Shown: positions 48,333 through 57,864, counted from the first letter of the stretch. The stretch is 64,000 bases of DNA from an uncultured Clostridia bacterium (GCA_934277645.1 CAKQUX010000006.1:1-64000), one strand, 5' to 3'. Numbers and translations are program-made. Notes: generated from the sequence alone by a model not told the origin.

Positions 48333-48893
48333 ATGGCAGAAGATAAAAGATGTAAAAAAACAAAAAAGGCAATCAAAAATGCCTTTATCGCAAAGCTCGC
48401 CGAAAAGAGTTATGATTCTATCACCGTTTCGGAAATCGCCGAACTTGCGGATATAAACCGCAAAACCTTTTACACGCATTACGAAGGCGTGTTTGACGTG
48501 CTTGAAGAGATTGAGGACGACGTGGTGACAAGAGCAACCGAAATTTTTAAAGATATTAACGTTAAAGAGCTTATCGACAATCCTTATCCGCTTTTTGAAA
48601 GGCTGACAAACGCCCTGAGCGAAGAAGGAGCGTTTTTTGACAATCTTATGCTTGCAGGCTCGATGAACGACCTTGAAAGAAAAATCAAGGAAAGGGTAAT
48701 CGACAATCTTGCCGCAACGTTTCCTAAGGAACATTTCAATCCGACCAAAGTCCGCGACGTGCTTGAATTTATCGCAGGCGGAATGCTTGCCGCCTATATG
48801 CGTTGGCTCGGCGACAAACAATCCGAAACCTTAGAAGAGCTTTGCATAACAATCGGCAAACTCGTCATCTACGGCGCAAAAGAGCTTGTTTGA
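48333..48893 (+). CDS. TetR/AcrR family transcriptional regulator
   Basis: A 186-residue one-component regulator. The N-terminal DNA-binding domain (residues about 8-55) has the TetR pattern AFIAKLAEKSYDSITVSEIAELA with the recognition helix INRKTFYTHY. The rest is a helical ligand-binding/dimerisation domain of the TetR_C type (EEGAFFDNLMLAG, LEFIAGGMLAAYMRWLG). I start it at 48333, where GGAGAG is 6 nt upstream; earlier in-frame ATGs have no binding site. No divergent or downstream gene suggests a target; palindromes at its own promoter suggest autoregulation. Ligand unknown. Confidence 0.9.
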   Translation: MAEDKRCKKTKKAIKNAFIAKLAEKSYDSITVSEIAELADINRKTFYTHYEGVFDVLEEIEDDVVTRATEIFKDINVKELIDNPYPLFERLTNALSEEGAFFDNLMLAGSMNDLERKIKERVIDNLAATFPKEHFNPTKVRDVLEFIAGGMLAAYMRWLGDKQSETLEELCITIGKLVIYGAKELV

Positions 48894-49178
48894 ATTTAAG
48901 TAAAAATTTAAACAGGCCTTAATTGCATATTGCTTTAATTGCATATTGATTTAATCGCATATTATATAATATTGCGTTGATGTTGTGTTATAAAATCTAT
49001 TACGTTTAGTTAAGAGTGCTGTGAGAGCGTCTAAACAGCAAAAATATGAGTGCGCAATTGCACCAATTAGTATTTGTATAGTCTTACGAGTTTTTTTGAG
49101 ATTGTTTAATATGATTTAAAAGAATTAGATTGAAGTTTTAATATTTTAATAGAAGTTTTAGAGTTAAAAAGGAAAAAA
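48894..49178. other. AT-rich intergenic region
   Basis: About 285 bp between convergent genes. TTAATTGCATATTG-like words occur three times near 48917-48962. No terminator or gene is clear. Confidence 0.4.
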
Positions 49179-49427
49179 TCACAAGTTGTTTGGCGGACAT
49201 TGACTGCGTATATTTGTTTTATTGAAATTGCAGTCACGGTCAACAAGTTCGTCAAGCGTAATTTCGTAAAAATCGGCAAGTTTTATACATTCGGCAATAT
49301 CGGGAAGGTGTATGCCTTTTTCCCAGCGTGAAAGGTTCTGTTGTTTAATTCCCGTCTTTTCAGCCAATTCTTGTTGCGTCAAACCCTGCATTTTTCTAAG
49401 AATTTTTAAGTTTTCACCGATTCGCAT
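49179..49427 (-). CDS. Small XRE-family transcriptional regulator (XRE2)
   Basis: An 82-residue protein with one XRE helix-turn-helix: IGENLKILRKMQGLTQQELAEKTG, recognition helix IKQQNLSRWEKGIHLPD, then CIKLADFYEITLDELVD. A short Asn-rich C-terminal tail follows, with no sensor domain. A TAATAT -10 box ends 6 nt before the ATG and no Shine-Dalgarno sequence is present, so the mRNA is probably leaderless. It is divergent from a two-gene lipoprotein operon; the shared intergenic region has a perfect and an imperfect ACACGA palindrome. The arrangement repeats that of XRE1 with a different operator sequence. Confidence 0.9.
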   Translation of the reverse strand: MRIGENLKILRKMQGLTQQELAEKTGIKQQNLSRWEKGIHLPDIAECIKLADFYEITLDELVDRDCNFNKTNIRSQCPPNNL

Positions 49428-49433
49428 AACGCT

Positions 49434-49487
49434 ATATTACACGAATAAGTGTATTTTTGTTGACTTTACACGAAATCGTGTTAAAAT
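49434..49487. promoter_or_regulatory. Divergent XRE2/lipoprotein promoters with two operators
   Basis: Plus strand: TTGACT (49460-49465), 16-nt spacer, TAAAAT (49482-49487). The spacer contains the perfect palindrome ACACGA-AA-TCGTGT (49468-49481). Minus strand: TAATAT (49434-49439) serves XRE2 and touches an imperfect copy, ACACGA-AT-AAGTGT (49439-49452). This is a repressor-type architecture. Confidence 0.7.
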
Positions 49488-49528
49488 AAAATTAAAAAAA
49501 GGAAAAATATGGAAAAAGGAGAGAAATT

Positions 49529-51139
49529 ATGCAAAAGAGCAAGTTTTTAATGATTTGTTTGATTCTGCTTATCGCAATATTATCCATAGGCATTTTAGCG
49601 GCTTGCGATAAGGATACGGAAGATCCGAATAAAAAATACACAATTCAATTTACCGTAAACGGCGAAATAAACCAAATTGAGGTAAAGGATGGGGATTTAT
49701 ATTCGACAAATATTATTCCACAAAAATATGGATACATTTTTGCAGGATATTTTGATGCTCAAAGCGGTGGAACTAAGTATATCGATAATCAAGGTTCGGC
49801 TTTATCGGCATTCAACGACAAGAAGAATTTAGTATTATTTCCGCAATTTGTTGCAAAGGAATATACATTGATTTTGGATTATCAAGGTGCGGAAGTTACA
49901 GGGGGAAGAAGCATTAACGTTTGCTATGACGGAGACGTGAAGAATTTACCACTAAACTTATATGTCGAAAACAAAGATTTTATGGGTTGGTACACCGAAC
50001 CTAATCGTGAGGGAATTCAAGTAGCTGATGCGTATGGTGTTCTGCCGCAGGCGGAAAAATTCAATAATGAATTTTACGATATTCCGACTAACGGAAATAA
50101 GATTACTCTTTATGCAGGTTTCAGGGGCACGTTAAAAACTTTGACATTATATTTTAATGATTATAATGCACCTGAAGAGATAATCGTTGAATACGGAACA
50201 AACATCAATGACATCAAATCGACAACAAGAATAGATGGAAAAGGAGTTTTGAACTGGACAAAAACGAATGGAAGCACTGAAGTGTTTGTCGGGAAAGTAA
50301 CGACGGATATGGTTTTATATGCGTTGGAATATGCTCCTGTGCTGGACTTCAATGTTGATGGAGGAAAGGAAGTTAGCTCGATTATTGCTAAATCGGGGGC
50401 AAGTATAACGCTTCCTGTTTCTACAAAAAAGAATTATTCATTTGGCGGTTGGAAAACCGAAAGCGGCAGTCCCGCAAATTTTTCGACCATGCCGAATGAA
50501 AGTATGACTCTTGTCGCCATATGGAATCCAATTATATTTCTTAACGAACGCGGCGGCACAGACGTAGCGGATATATGCCAAAGTGCAGGTACAAAAATAA
50601 CTCTTCCGAAGACAAACAAAAACGGCTATGTTTTTGCAGGTTGGTATTTTGAAAACGGCGACGAATTTATCGAATCATCTATGCCGAGCGAAAGCATAAC
50701 TCTTATTGCAAAATATTATAAAATAGCGACTATGAAAAAAGTTTTATGTGAATCTAATACCCACGTGTCTTGTGCAATTAAAATTGAGGAAGACAAAAGA
50801 TATATTATAGATTTGAAAGAAATATACAATGGAAAACCGATTAACGTTAAATTTAGCGGTCATTTGGTTGCTTATCATGGGGCCGACAATAAAGAGTGCT
50901 ATTTTCAGTTTTATAACGACGCAACTGTGAGCTCATCAAATTTAATAAAAAAATTCATTTTTAATGTTGGCCAAGTCAAGAAAGAATTTGACTATGAATT
51001 TGATTTCGAGCTAAACACAACGGAGATTTATTTATATTATGGTACAAATTTTTATGAGTACGGACTTAACCAAAAATTATGTAGTATTTCTGATGTTTAT
51101 ATAAATATTGAGTATGTCGATACTACGGAAATATATTAA
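49529..51139 (+). CDS. Lipoprotein with InlB-like (Flg_new) repeats
   Basis: A 536-residue predicted lipoprotein. The signal peptide ends in the lipobox GILAAC. From about residue 35 it has four to five Listeria-Bacteroides/InlB B-type repeats, each with the aromatic GW/GY signature: GYIFAGYFDAQSGGTKY, DFMGWYTEPNREG, SFGGWKTESGSP and VFAGWYFENGDEF. The last about 130 residues are a beta-rich domain with no match I recognise. These repeats are beta-grasp modules common in adhesins of gut Bacillota. GGAG is 9 nt before the ATG. It is the first gene after the XRE2-flanked promoter and is followed 18 nt later by a second large lipoprotein. Confidence 0.85.
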   Translation: MQKSKFLMICLILLIAILSIGILAACDKDTEDPNKKYTIQFTVNGEINQIEVKDGDLYSTNIIPQKYGYIFAGYFDAQSGGTKYIDNQGSALSAFNDKKNLVLFPQFVAKEYTLILDYQGAEVTGGRSINVCYDGDVKNLPLNLYVENKDFMGWYTEPNREGIQVADAYGVLPQAEKFNNEFYDIPTNGNKITLYAGFRGTLKTLTLYFNDYNAPEEIIVEYGTNINDIKSTTRIDGKGVLNWTKTNGSTEVFVGKVTTDMVLYALEYAPVLDFNVDGGKEVSSIIAKSGASITLPVSTKKNYSFGGWKTESGSPANFSTMPNESMTLVAIWNPIIFLNERGGTDVADICQSAGTKITLPKTNKNGYVFAGWYFENGDEFIESSMPSESITLIAKYYKIATMKKVLCESNTHVSCAIKIEEDKRYIIDLKEIYNGKPINVKFSGHLVAYHGADNKECYFQFYNDATVSSSNLIKKFIFNVGQVKKEFDYEFDFELNTTEIYLYYGTNFYEYGLNQKLCSISDVYINIEYVDTTEIY

Positions 51140-51157
51140 AATTTAGGAGGGAAACAT

Positions 51158-54100
51158 ATGAAAAAAAGAATTTTCTTAATGTTATTAATCATTAGTTTGC
51201 TGCTGGTTATTGCTGTTTTAACATTTACAGCTTGCAACAAGGAAGATTTGGGCGGACTTGTAAAGCCGAAAAATTTGCAATATGACGGTGCGGTTATCAC
51301 TTGGGATAAGGTGGCGGTTGCAAGTTACTATAGTGTATCAATAAATGGCGGCGACAAACAGAGAGTAAACACAAATTCCTTTACTTATAATGCAGAAGAT
51401 AAGGAATTTACAGTTAAGGTAATAGCCGTAAATTCGGTTGGCGAACTAGGAATAGAGAAAACGTTTCATCCGCTTGAGAAAGTAAAGAACATTACTATAG
51501 CAAATGACGGTACGCTAAATTGGGATGCCGTTGTCGGAGCAAGCGAATATGAAATTAGAATAAACGGAAAAGTATTATCCGATAAGTCGACAAGCAATGC
51601 TTATGACGCATTAGAAGCAGGTTCAAACAGAGTAGCTATAAAAGCAAAGGTGAAAGGTGACGATAGTTATTTCTCTTCTTGGAGCGACGATATAAATTTG
51701 TACATTTATAGTGCACCTCAAAGAGTCAAATATGATGGCGAAAAAATCACTTGGACGGGAAATGCACAGAAATATGAAGTAAATGTAAATGGTCAAAAAA
51801 CAGAAGTAAACGAAGCGTCTTTTGTTTATAACTCAAACAATCTAGATTTTGATGTCGAAATTAAAGCATTAGGCAATTATGCTAATACCTATGATTCAAA
51901 AATAACTTCTATGGATTTTCACTATCTTGATAGTGTTAGGAACGTAAACATTGTTGACGGAGTTTTAACTTGGGATAAAGTGAATGGTGCAACAGAATAC
52001 AAGTTAAAAATTGACGGTGTGATACAAAACATAAAAATTGAGGATAACAGGTATGGAAAACTTCTTACGGGCAAATCGCTTGACGTTCAACTTTTGCCGT
52101 ATGCAGGAGAAAATTATTTCTCTAATTGGACAGAAACGAAAACAATTTATATTCTTGAAACGCCTGTTTTAAATTGGAATGCAGATCTAGAACTGGACGG
52201 ATTAGCAAATAATAATTTGACTTGGAACTTGGTCAATGGGGCTGCGGGTTATACTGTTGAAACCAATTTTGATGGAAATATAAATAACGAATCTTTTAGT
52301 GCGGCTCAAGCCTCTTATGCTAATGCGTACACAAAAGTAGGCTTATATTGCATTAGAGTAAAGGCAGTTGCCGAAGGCGACGGGACATATAGTGATTCTA
52401 AATATTCAGAGGTTATCAAAATCGAAAGACTCGCCGCGCCTAAAGCCGTTGCAACTGGATTTATTGTTAGCGATTCATCAAATCTAAAAAGAGGGTTCAC
52501 AGTAAATTACCAAGCCGTATCTAATGCGAGTGGCTATCAATTGTATAAAGATGGAGTTTTGCTTAACGGTAAAAGCGGTATCTCATTGTCGCTTACGGAT
52601 AATGCGGTTGCCGATGATTCCGTTTCTGCCGAACAACAATATACTTATATGGTAAAGAGTATCGGAAGCGTTAAAAGTATTGGGTCGACTAAATACGTTA
52701 CACTCTCTTGTTTGACAGAAAACGCATTATCTTTTAATATCATTGTTCAAGCAATGCCGACCAATTTAAATATGTCTGGATATAATGCGAGTTGGAATTC
52801 TGTTGCAGGAAATAACGGTTATTCTGTTAAGTACGCTTCTGCATTGATAGGAACTACTGCGGAAGTATGCGATTTGTCGACCATAAAAGCAGGTACATAT
52901 GGTGTAAGTGTTTGTACAAAGGGTAATGGTGGAACAACGCTTCCGTCAAATTTTACGGCTGAAATGGCGGTTACGAGACTTGAGGCACCAAGTGGAATTA
53001 AAATTACTTATGGCTCGGGCGAGGGGGTGCTTACTTATGATGCAATTGCTAACGCTAAAAGCTATCAAGCTTTTCTCGATGCTAGTGAAACGGCGCTACC
53101 AGAGAATGCGTTTGATAATATGTATCAATACATAAAAGAATCAGGAACAACTCTGAATATGATTGCCGTAGCAAATTACTATAATGATGCGAAAACCATA
53201 TATTACATGTCTAGCGAAGCATCTCTTACGCAACAATTTATTAGGCTCGCGGCTCCTATCTTTCCTGATGGTGCTTTGGCAAACAGTAAAGAACTTTTAT
53301 GGAATGCATCAAGCAATATTAATACCCAAGAATACACACCTACTTATGAGGTGTATGAGAGCGGAGTTATGCAAACCGGCGGAGTCCAGAATGCTACGAA
53401 ATATAATATTGAGCATTTTGACGGTGGAAATTCATACACGTTTAAGGTTAAAGCTGTAGGAAATGATAGCAAATATCTTGATAGCGCAATGTCGAAAGAT
53501 ATAACGGTTTATAAACTTTCTACGCCTAATCTATACATACAGGATGGAGCGTATAAGTGGAATACTGTAGCAAATGCAAGTTCTTATATATTAGAAATCG
53601 ATGGTGAAAGAGTTAATAACGATATTCATGTTTCGGGTTCGACGTTTAGCTATAATCCGCTTTATACAAAAATAGGAACACATACTGTTAAGTTGTATGC
53701 GGTTGGTGATGGATATAGAAATATCAATAGTAATAACTTCGTATATAATCAAAATGTGAAATCACTTTATGCACCTGAAATTTCGTATAAATATAGTGAT
53801 GACCAATTTGTCAACAGCGGAGCAATACTTGTTACGATTACCAAGGCATCAGATAACGCAAAGAATTATCAATATGAAATTGCAGGAGAAAGTATTGTTA
53901 GTTCTGAATTGAGTTGTTCAAAAACCATTGAAAGCGTTGGAATTTACTATATAAGAGTTAAGGCATTGGGAGGAATTTTTGACAGTCATGAAAACTACTA
54001 CATTGATTCGCAATATGTCGGTGGCAATGAAGGATATAAAATGGTCTTGCTTGCTCCGCCTACATTAAGCACTTTTTCGGTTAATTCTGATGGGGTAATA

Positions 54101-54325
54101 AAGTGGGGCACCGTGAGTGGAGCAAATGGTTATGATTATTTTTTAGCTAAAGGAGATAGCGATTATTCAGAAACATTTATGCATGTATCTGCGGCTGCTT
54201 TGAATCCAATTAATGATTTTGGCAACTATAGAACCATTAAAATAAAAGTTCGCGCACATGGTGGTAAGCAAAATGTTGTTTCATCAGCTTGGGTAGAATA
54301 CATTTGGGTAAATCCTAAAATGTGA
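51158..54325 (+). CDS. Giant lipoprotein with FN3-like tandem modules
   Basis: A 1055-residue predicted lipoprotein. The signal peptide ends LTFTAC, with Cys near position 25. The rest is about ten tandem modules of 80-100 residues with the fibronectin-III-like cadence of an early Trp, then NGATEYKLKIDG-type strands. Examples are ITWDKVAVASYYSVSINGG, LNWDAVVGASEYEIRINGK, LTWDKVNGATEYKLKIDG, LTWNLVNGAAGYTVETN and IKWGTVSGANGYDYFL. Such arrays act as stalks or ligand-binding rods at the surface. GGAGG lies upstream. It is co-transcribed with the InlB-like lipoprotein and followed by a strong terminator. Codon use looks more A+T-rich than the housekeeping genes. Confidence 0.82.
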   Translation: MKKRIFLMLLIISLLLVIAVLTFTACNKEDLGGLVKPKNLQYDGAVITWDKVAVASYYSVSINGGDKQRVNTNSFTYNAEDKEFTVKVIAVNSVGELGIEKTFHPLEKVKNITIANDGTLNWDAVVGASEYEIRINGKVLSDKSTSNAYDALEAGSNRVAIKAKVKGDDSYFSSWSDDINLYIYSAPQRVKYDGEKITWTGNAQKYEVNVNGQKTEVNEASFVYNSNNLDFDVEIKALGNYANTYDSKITSMDFHYLDSVRNVNIVDGVLTWDKVNGATEYKLKIDGVIQNIKIEDNRYGKLLTGKSLDVQLLPYAGENYFSNWTETKTIYILETPVLNWNADLELDGLANNNLTWNLVNGAAGYTVETNFDGNINNESFSAAQASYANAYTKVGLYCIRVKAVAEGDGTYSDSKYSEVIKIERLAAPKAVATGFIVSDSSNLKRGFTVNYQAVSNASGYQLYKDGVLLNGKSGISLSLTDNAVADDSVSAEQQYTYMVKSIGSVKSIGSTKYVTLSCLTENALSFNIIVQAMPTNLNMSGYNASWNSVAGNNGYSVKYASALIGTTAEVCDLSTIKAGTYGVSVCTKGNGGTTLPSNFTAEMAVTRLEAPSGIKITYGSGEGVLTYDAIANAKSYQAFLDASETALPENAFDNMYQYIKESGTTLNMIAVANYYNDAKTIYYMSSEASLTQQFIRLAAPIFPDGALANSKELLWNASSNINTQEYTPTYEVYESGVMQTGGVQNATKYNIEHFDGGNSYTFKVKAVGNDSKYLDSAMSKDITVYKLSTPNLYIQDGAYKWNTVANASSYILEIDGERVNNDIHVSGSTFSYNPLYTKIGTHTVKLYAVGDGYRNINSNNFVYNQNVKSLYAPEISYKYSDDQFVNSGAILVTITKASDNAKNYQYEIAGESIVSSELSCSKTIESVGIYYIRVKALGGIFDSHENYYIDSQYVGGNEGYKMVLLAPPTLSTFSVNSDGVIKWGTVSGANGYDYFLAKGDSDYSETFMHVSAAALNPINDFGNYRTIKIKVRAHGGKQNVVSSAWVEYIWVNPKM

Positions 54326-54341
54326 GTATTATTAATTTATC

Positions 54342-54374
54342 AAAAAAGGTCACGGATTCTGCGTGGCCTTTTTT
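54342..54374 (+). terminator. Terminator of the XRE2-linked lipoprotein operon
   Basis: AAAAAAGGTCACG (54342-54354) pairs with CGTGGCCTTTTTT (54362-54374) around a 7-nt loop. Confidence 0.9.
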
Positions 54375-54481
54375 GATTGAATGATAACGCAATAAACAAC
54401 AATGTGAATGTTTAAGTTTATATTTATTATAAATAACTCTTTGTTTCGCAAATAATTATTTTTACAAGTTTGGCGTTTTGT

Positions 54482-54510
54482 TTGACATCGAAATTAAATA
54501 GCAATATAAT
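54482..54510 (+). promoter_or_regulatory. Promoter of thrS
   Basis: TTGACA (54482-54487), 17-nt spacer, TATAAT (54505-54510). The leader is only about 35 nt, so there is no T-box. Confidence 0.85.
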
Positions 54511-54549
54511 TTCTATACTATGGCGTTTGTATAGCCAACTGGAGGGTTT

Positions 54550-56487
54550 ATGGAACTTATTTTGAAAGACGGAAGCAAGATTTCCGCACAAGACAACATC
54601 AGCGCAATCGAAGCTGTTAAACTTATCAGCGAGGGATTGGCAAGAAACACGTTAGTTATCAAAGTCAACGACAAGTTCGTTCCGTTTGACGAAAAACTTA
54701 GCGGCGAGTGCAAAATCGAGGCGTTCACCTTTGCCGACGAAATCGGTCGTGAAGCCTATCGTCACACTTGTTCGCACATTTTGGCGCAAGCCGTCAGAAC
54801 GGTTTTCCCGACTGCGTTGTTTGCAATCGGACCTGCAATCGCAAACGGTTTTTACTATGATTTTGAGTTTAAGACTCCTATTTCTCAAGAAGACTTTGCA
54901 AAAATAGAAGCCGAAATGACGAAAATCATCAAGGCGAATTTCCCTATCGTCAAAAGCACAAAGACGAGAGCGGAAGCGGAAAAGTTTTTAAGACAAATCA
55001 AGCAACCTTACAAGGTTGAACTTTTGGGCGATATTCCTGAGGGCGAAGAAATTTCGTTCTATACGCAAGGCGATTTTGCCGACCTTTGCAGCGGACCGCA
55101 CCTTAACAGTACGGGCAGAATTAAGGCATTCAAACTTACTTCGCTCACCGGCGCATATTGGCGCGGAAACGAAAAGAACAAAATGCTTACCCGTATTTAC
55201 GGCACGGCGTTTGACAAAAAGTCCGACCTTGACGACTATCTCGTAAAGCTCGAAGAAGCCAAAAACCGCGACCACAACAAACTCGGTCGTGAACTCGGCA
55301 TTTTTATGACGGACGAAAACGTAGGCAAGGGCTTGCCGCTTATTATGCCAAAAGGCGCAAGAATGATTCAAATTCTTCAACGCTTTGTCGAAGACGAAGA
55401 AGAACGCCGCGGCTATCTTTTGACAAAGACTCCGTCGATGACAAAGAACAATCTTTTCATCACAAGCGGACACTGGGATCACTATAAAGACAAAATGTTC
55501 TGGATGGGCGCAGAAGGCGAGGACGACGGCATATTGTGCCTTAGACCTATGACTTGTCCTTTCCAATTTACTATCTACAAAAACGGACTTAAAAGCTATC
55601 GTGATTTGCCTATCCGCTATGCAGAAACGGCGCAAGAATTCCGCAAGGAAGCGTCGGGCGAAATGCACGGACTTATCCGCATAAGACAATTCACTTTGGC
55701 TGACGGACACATTGTTTGTACCCGTGACCAATTAAAAGACGAATTTGCAGGCGCGGTAGACCTTATCAAATATCTTGCGACTTGCTTAGGACTTGACGAC
55801 AGCATTTCGTTCCGTTTCTCACGTTGGGACCCGAAAAATGCCGACAAGTATATCGGCACCGCGGAAGAGTGGGAAAAGACGGAAAGCACAATGAAGAAGA
55901 TTTTGGACGACCTTAACATCGATTATAAGGAAGAGTGGGGCGAAGCCGCATTCTACGGTCCGAAACTCGACGTTCAAGGCACAAACGTTTACGGCAAGGA
56001 AGACACGCTCTTCACCGTTCAAATCGACTTTGCGTTGGCTGAGCGTTTCGATATGGTGTACGTCGACGAAAACGGCGAAAAAGTGCATCCGCTTATCATT
56101 CACCGTTCGTCAATCGGTTGCTACGAAAGAACGCTTGCTATGCTCATCGAAAAGTACGCAGGCGCATTCCCGCTTTGGTTTGCTCCTATTCAAGCGAGAG
56201 TTATGTCGCTTACCGACAGAACCATTGACAATGCAAAAGCCGTCGCCGACAAACTTCGCTACAACGGGTTCAGAGTCGAAGTAGATACAAGAAGCGAAAA
56301 AATCGGCAAGAAGATAAGAGAGGCTCAACTTGAAAAAGTTCCTTATATGCTTATCATCGGCGACAAGGAAGCAGAGCAAGGCGTTGTTGCGGTTCGTTAT
56401 CGTTCGGAAGGCGACCTCGGAACTATGACGCTTGACGACCTTATGGCAAGAATGAGCGAAGAAGTCAGAACAAAAAAGAACAACTGA
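54550..56487 (+). CDS. thrS: Threonyl-tRNA synthetase
   Basis: A 645-residue class II aminoacyl-tRNA synthetase that charges tRNA-Thr. Domains in order: TGS (1-65), the N2 editing domain with HTCSHILAQAV (about 73) and GGPH-like CSGPH (about 180), the catalytic core (about 245-535) and the anticodon-binding domain (about 540-640). Motif 2 is FRKEASGEMHGLIRIRQFT. Zinc-binding residues include the Cys in LRPMTCPFQ, and motif 3 is HRSSIGCYERTLAMLIE. GGAGG is upstream of the ATG. It has its own promoter and no amino-acid-responsive leader. Confidence 0.97.
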   Translation: MELILKDGSKISAQDNISAIEAVKLISEGLARNTLVIKVNDKFVPFDEKLSGECKIEAFTFADEIGREAYRHTCSHILAQAVRTVFPTALFAIGPAIANGFYYDFEFKTPISQEDFAKIEAEMTKIIKANFPIVKSTKTRAEAEKFLRQIKQPYKVELLGDIPEGEEISFYTQGDFADLCSGPHLNSTGRIKAFKLTSLTGAYWRGNEKNKMLTRIYGTAFDKKSDLDDYLVKLEEAKNRDHNKLGRELGIFMTDENVGKGLPLIMPKGARMIQILQRFVEDEEERRGYLLTKTPSMTKNNLFITSGHWDHYKDKMFWMGAEGEDDGILCLRPMTCPFQFTIYKNGLKSYRDLPIRYAETAQEFRKEASGEMHGLIRIRQFTLADGHIVCTRDQLKDEFAGAVDLIKYLATCLGLDDSISFRFSRWDPKNADKYIGTAEEWEKTESTMKKILDDLNIDYKEEWGEAAFYGPKLDVQGTNVYGKEDTLFTVQIDFALAERFDMVYVDENGEKVHPLIIHRSSIGCYERTLAMLIEKYAGAFPLWFAPIQARVMSLTDRTIDNAKAVADKLRYNGFRVEVDTRSEKIGKKIREAQLEKVPYMLIIGDKEAEQGVVAVRYRSEGDLGTMTLDDLMARMSEEVRTKKNN

Positions 56488-56899
56488 TTTTAAAGGAACA
56501 ACCGATTTTAACGCAAAACCGATATTTCATAGATAAAGCGGCAAACGACAATCGACTTGCAGAAAAATCGATATGCCAAAAAACGTAGCACGGCTAAACG
56601 CTATGCTAAAAAGTGTAAAATAAACCGTTAAAAACGTGTGAAAACGTTGAAATATCAAACAAAACACGTTAAACATAGCAAACAAAATCGGTAAAACGTG
56701 TAAACAAAAAACAAAAGGCATCGCTTGGCGACGCCTTTTTACGTTTTATTTCATATTACATTTTTATTACGCTTTTTGCGGTGGCATTATTGATTTTAAG
56801 TTTATTGCCGCAAATCGATTGCATTGTTAAGTTAGATTTAATTTTGCCGTTAAATTTAATCGATTAGCGATTTATCGTATATTGCCGCCGATAGCCGCT
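56488..56899. other. Intergenic region containing the thrS terminator
   Basis: About 410 bp. It has AAAACGTGT words and, at 56713-56740, the terminator described separately. It is AT-rich with no gene visible. Confidence 0.5.
56713..56740 (+). terminator. Terminator downstream of thrS
   Basis: AAAAGGC-A-TCGC pairs with GCGA-C-GCCTTTT around a 3-nt loop and is followed by T residues. It is 225 nt after the thrS stop. Confidence 0.8.
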
Positions 56900-57784
56900 T
56901 TAAAGATTGTTGACTTTTTTATAAAGTTTGTTTTTTTGAAGTCTTTCAAATGCCGCTCTTTGTTCGGCGTTTCGCCTTTCAATGTTTCGCTTGCACTCAT
57001 TCACTTCGCGTTTGGCGGCGTTTACGACTTTGCCGACAGGGTAGGCTTGTCCAAAGCCTAAACCTATGCTCGATATTGCAAAACATATCGTCAAAAGGTA
57101 CAAAAAGTTTGAATTGAGTACGGCAGCCAAAATCGGCGAGATGATTGCAATCAAAGCCAAAATCGACGCTCCGACAATGCCGCCTGCATATTTTTTCTTT
57201 TCTTCCATCAAAGAAAAACGATGATTTGAAATAATTCTTGCGTCTTCGGTATTTTGGGCTTCGTTTATTACGGTGTTCTTTTTATATACGATAAATTCGA
57301 CGGCGTCCGCTAAATAATCGTTTACTTCGACGCTCAGAGTTTGCGCTTCCGAACTTTTTATGAGCGAAAGACTTTTTGCAATTCTTTTAAGCGGTTCGAG
57401 AAGTTTGTTCGCCTGTACGGGGTCGTTTTCGCGGTCGATTTGTTTAGGAAGCGTTGCTTTAATACACTGATAGCCTACGTTGTAGCCGCGTACGTCGTAC
57501 GGGTCTTTGTCAATCGCCAATTTGCTTTGGGTGAAAGCGTTTTCATAATCCTGCACGGACAAATATTTTTCGGCGCTGCTAATATAGTCGTCGGCGTCGC
57601 TTTGCAAATTGCCGTTTACGATTTTCACGACGTTTGTTGTGTAGTTGTTCGTGTTGTTTATTGTTTGATTGATTTGTTCGTTGACCACTTCCGTTCCGCA
57701 AAAAGAACAGAATCTTTTTTTCTGATTTTCGTCAAATTCCAAGTTTGCTCCGCATTGCGGACAAACCATTGCGACAAGTGGCAT
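56900..57784 (-). CDS. Zinc-ribbon membrane protein, predicted XRE1 regulon
   Basis: A 294-residue protein of no named family. It has an N-terminal zinc ribbon (CPQCGANLEF, then CSFCGTEV; residues 8-32), an Asn/Thr-rich linker, a TPR-like helical segment (about 60-110: AEKYLSVQDYENAFTQSKLAIDKDPYDVRG), and a charged helical region. Two membrane helices follow (about 200-245: YAGGIVGASILALIAIISPILAAVL and FLYLLTICFAISSIGLGFG). A basic C-terminal coiled coil ends it (RREVNECKRNIERRNAEQRAAF-like). Both termini should face the cytoplasm. GGAG lies 9 nt before the ATG. Its promoter has the same 17-bp palindrome in the -35/-10 spacer as the XRE1-linked lipoprotein, so co-regulation is likely. Confidence 0.8.
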   Translation of the reverse strand: MPLVAMVCPQCGANLEFDENQKKRFCSFCGTEVVNEQINQTINNTNNYTTNVVKIVNGNLQSDADDYISSAEKYLSVQDYENAFTQSKLAIDKDPYDVRGYNVGYQCIKATLPKQIDRENDPVQANKLLEPLKRIAKSLSLIKSSEAQTLSVEVNDYLADAVEFIVYKKNTVINEAQNTEDARIISNHRFSLMEEKKKYAGGIVGASILALIAIISPILAAVLNSNFLYLLTICFAISSIGLGFGQAYPVGKVVNAAKREVNECKRNIERRNAEQRAAFERLQKNKLYKKVNNL

Positions 57785-57835
57785 ATATCGGTTCTCCTTT
57801 TTTGTAAATTTTCTTTACTTATTTGTATGACAAAA

Positions 57836-57864
57836 TAATATCTCAAAATGAGATATTTGTCAAT
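57836..57864 (-). promoter_or_regulatory. Promoter of zinc-ribbon gene with XRE1-type operator
   Basis: On the minus strand TTGACA, a 17-nt spacer, then TATTAT (57836-57841). The palindrome TATCTCA-AAA-TGAGATA (57839-57855) fills the spacer and is identical to 45982-45998. Confidence 0.8.

Noticed and set aside
54511..54549. T-box upstream of thrS
   Set aside because: The promoter leaves only about 35 nt of leader and no AGGGTGG motif is present.
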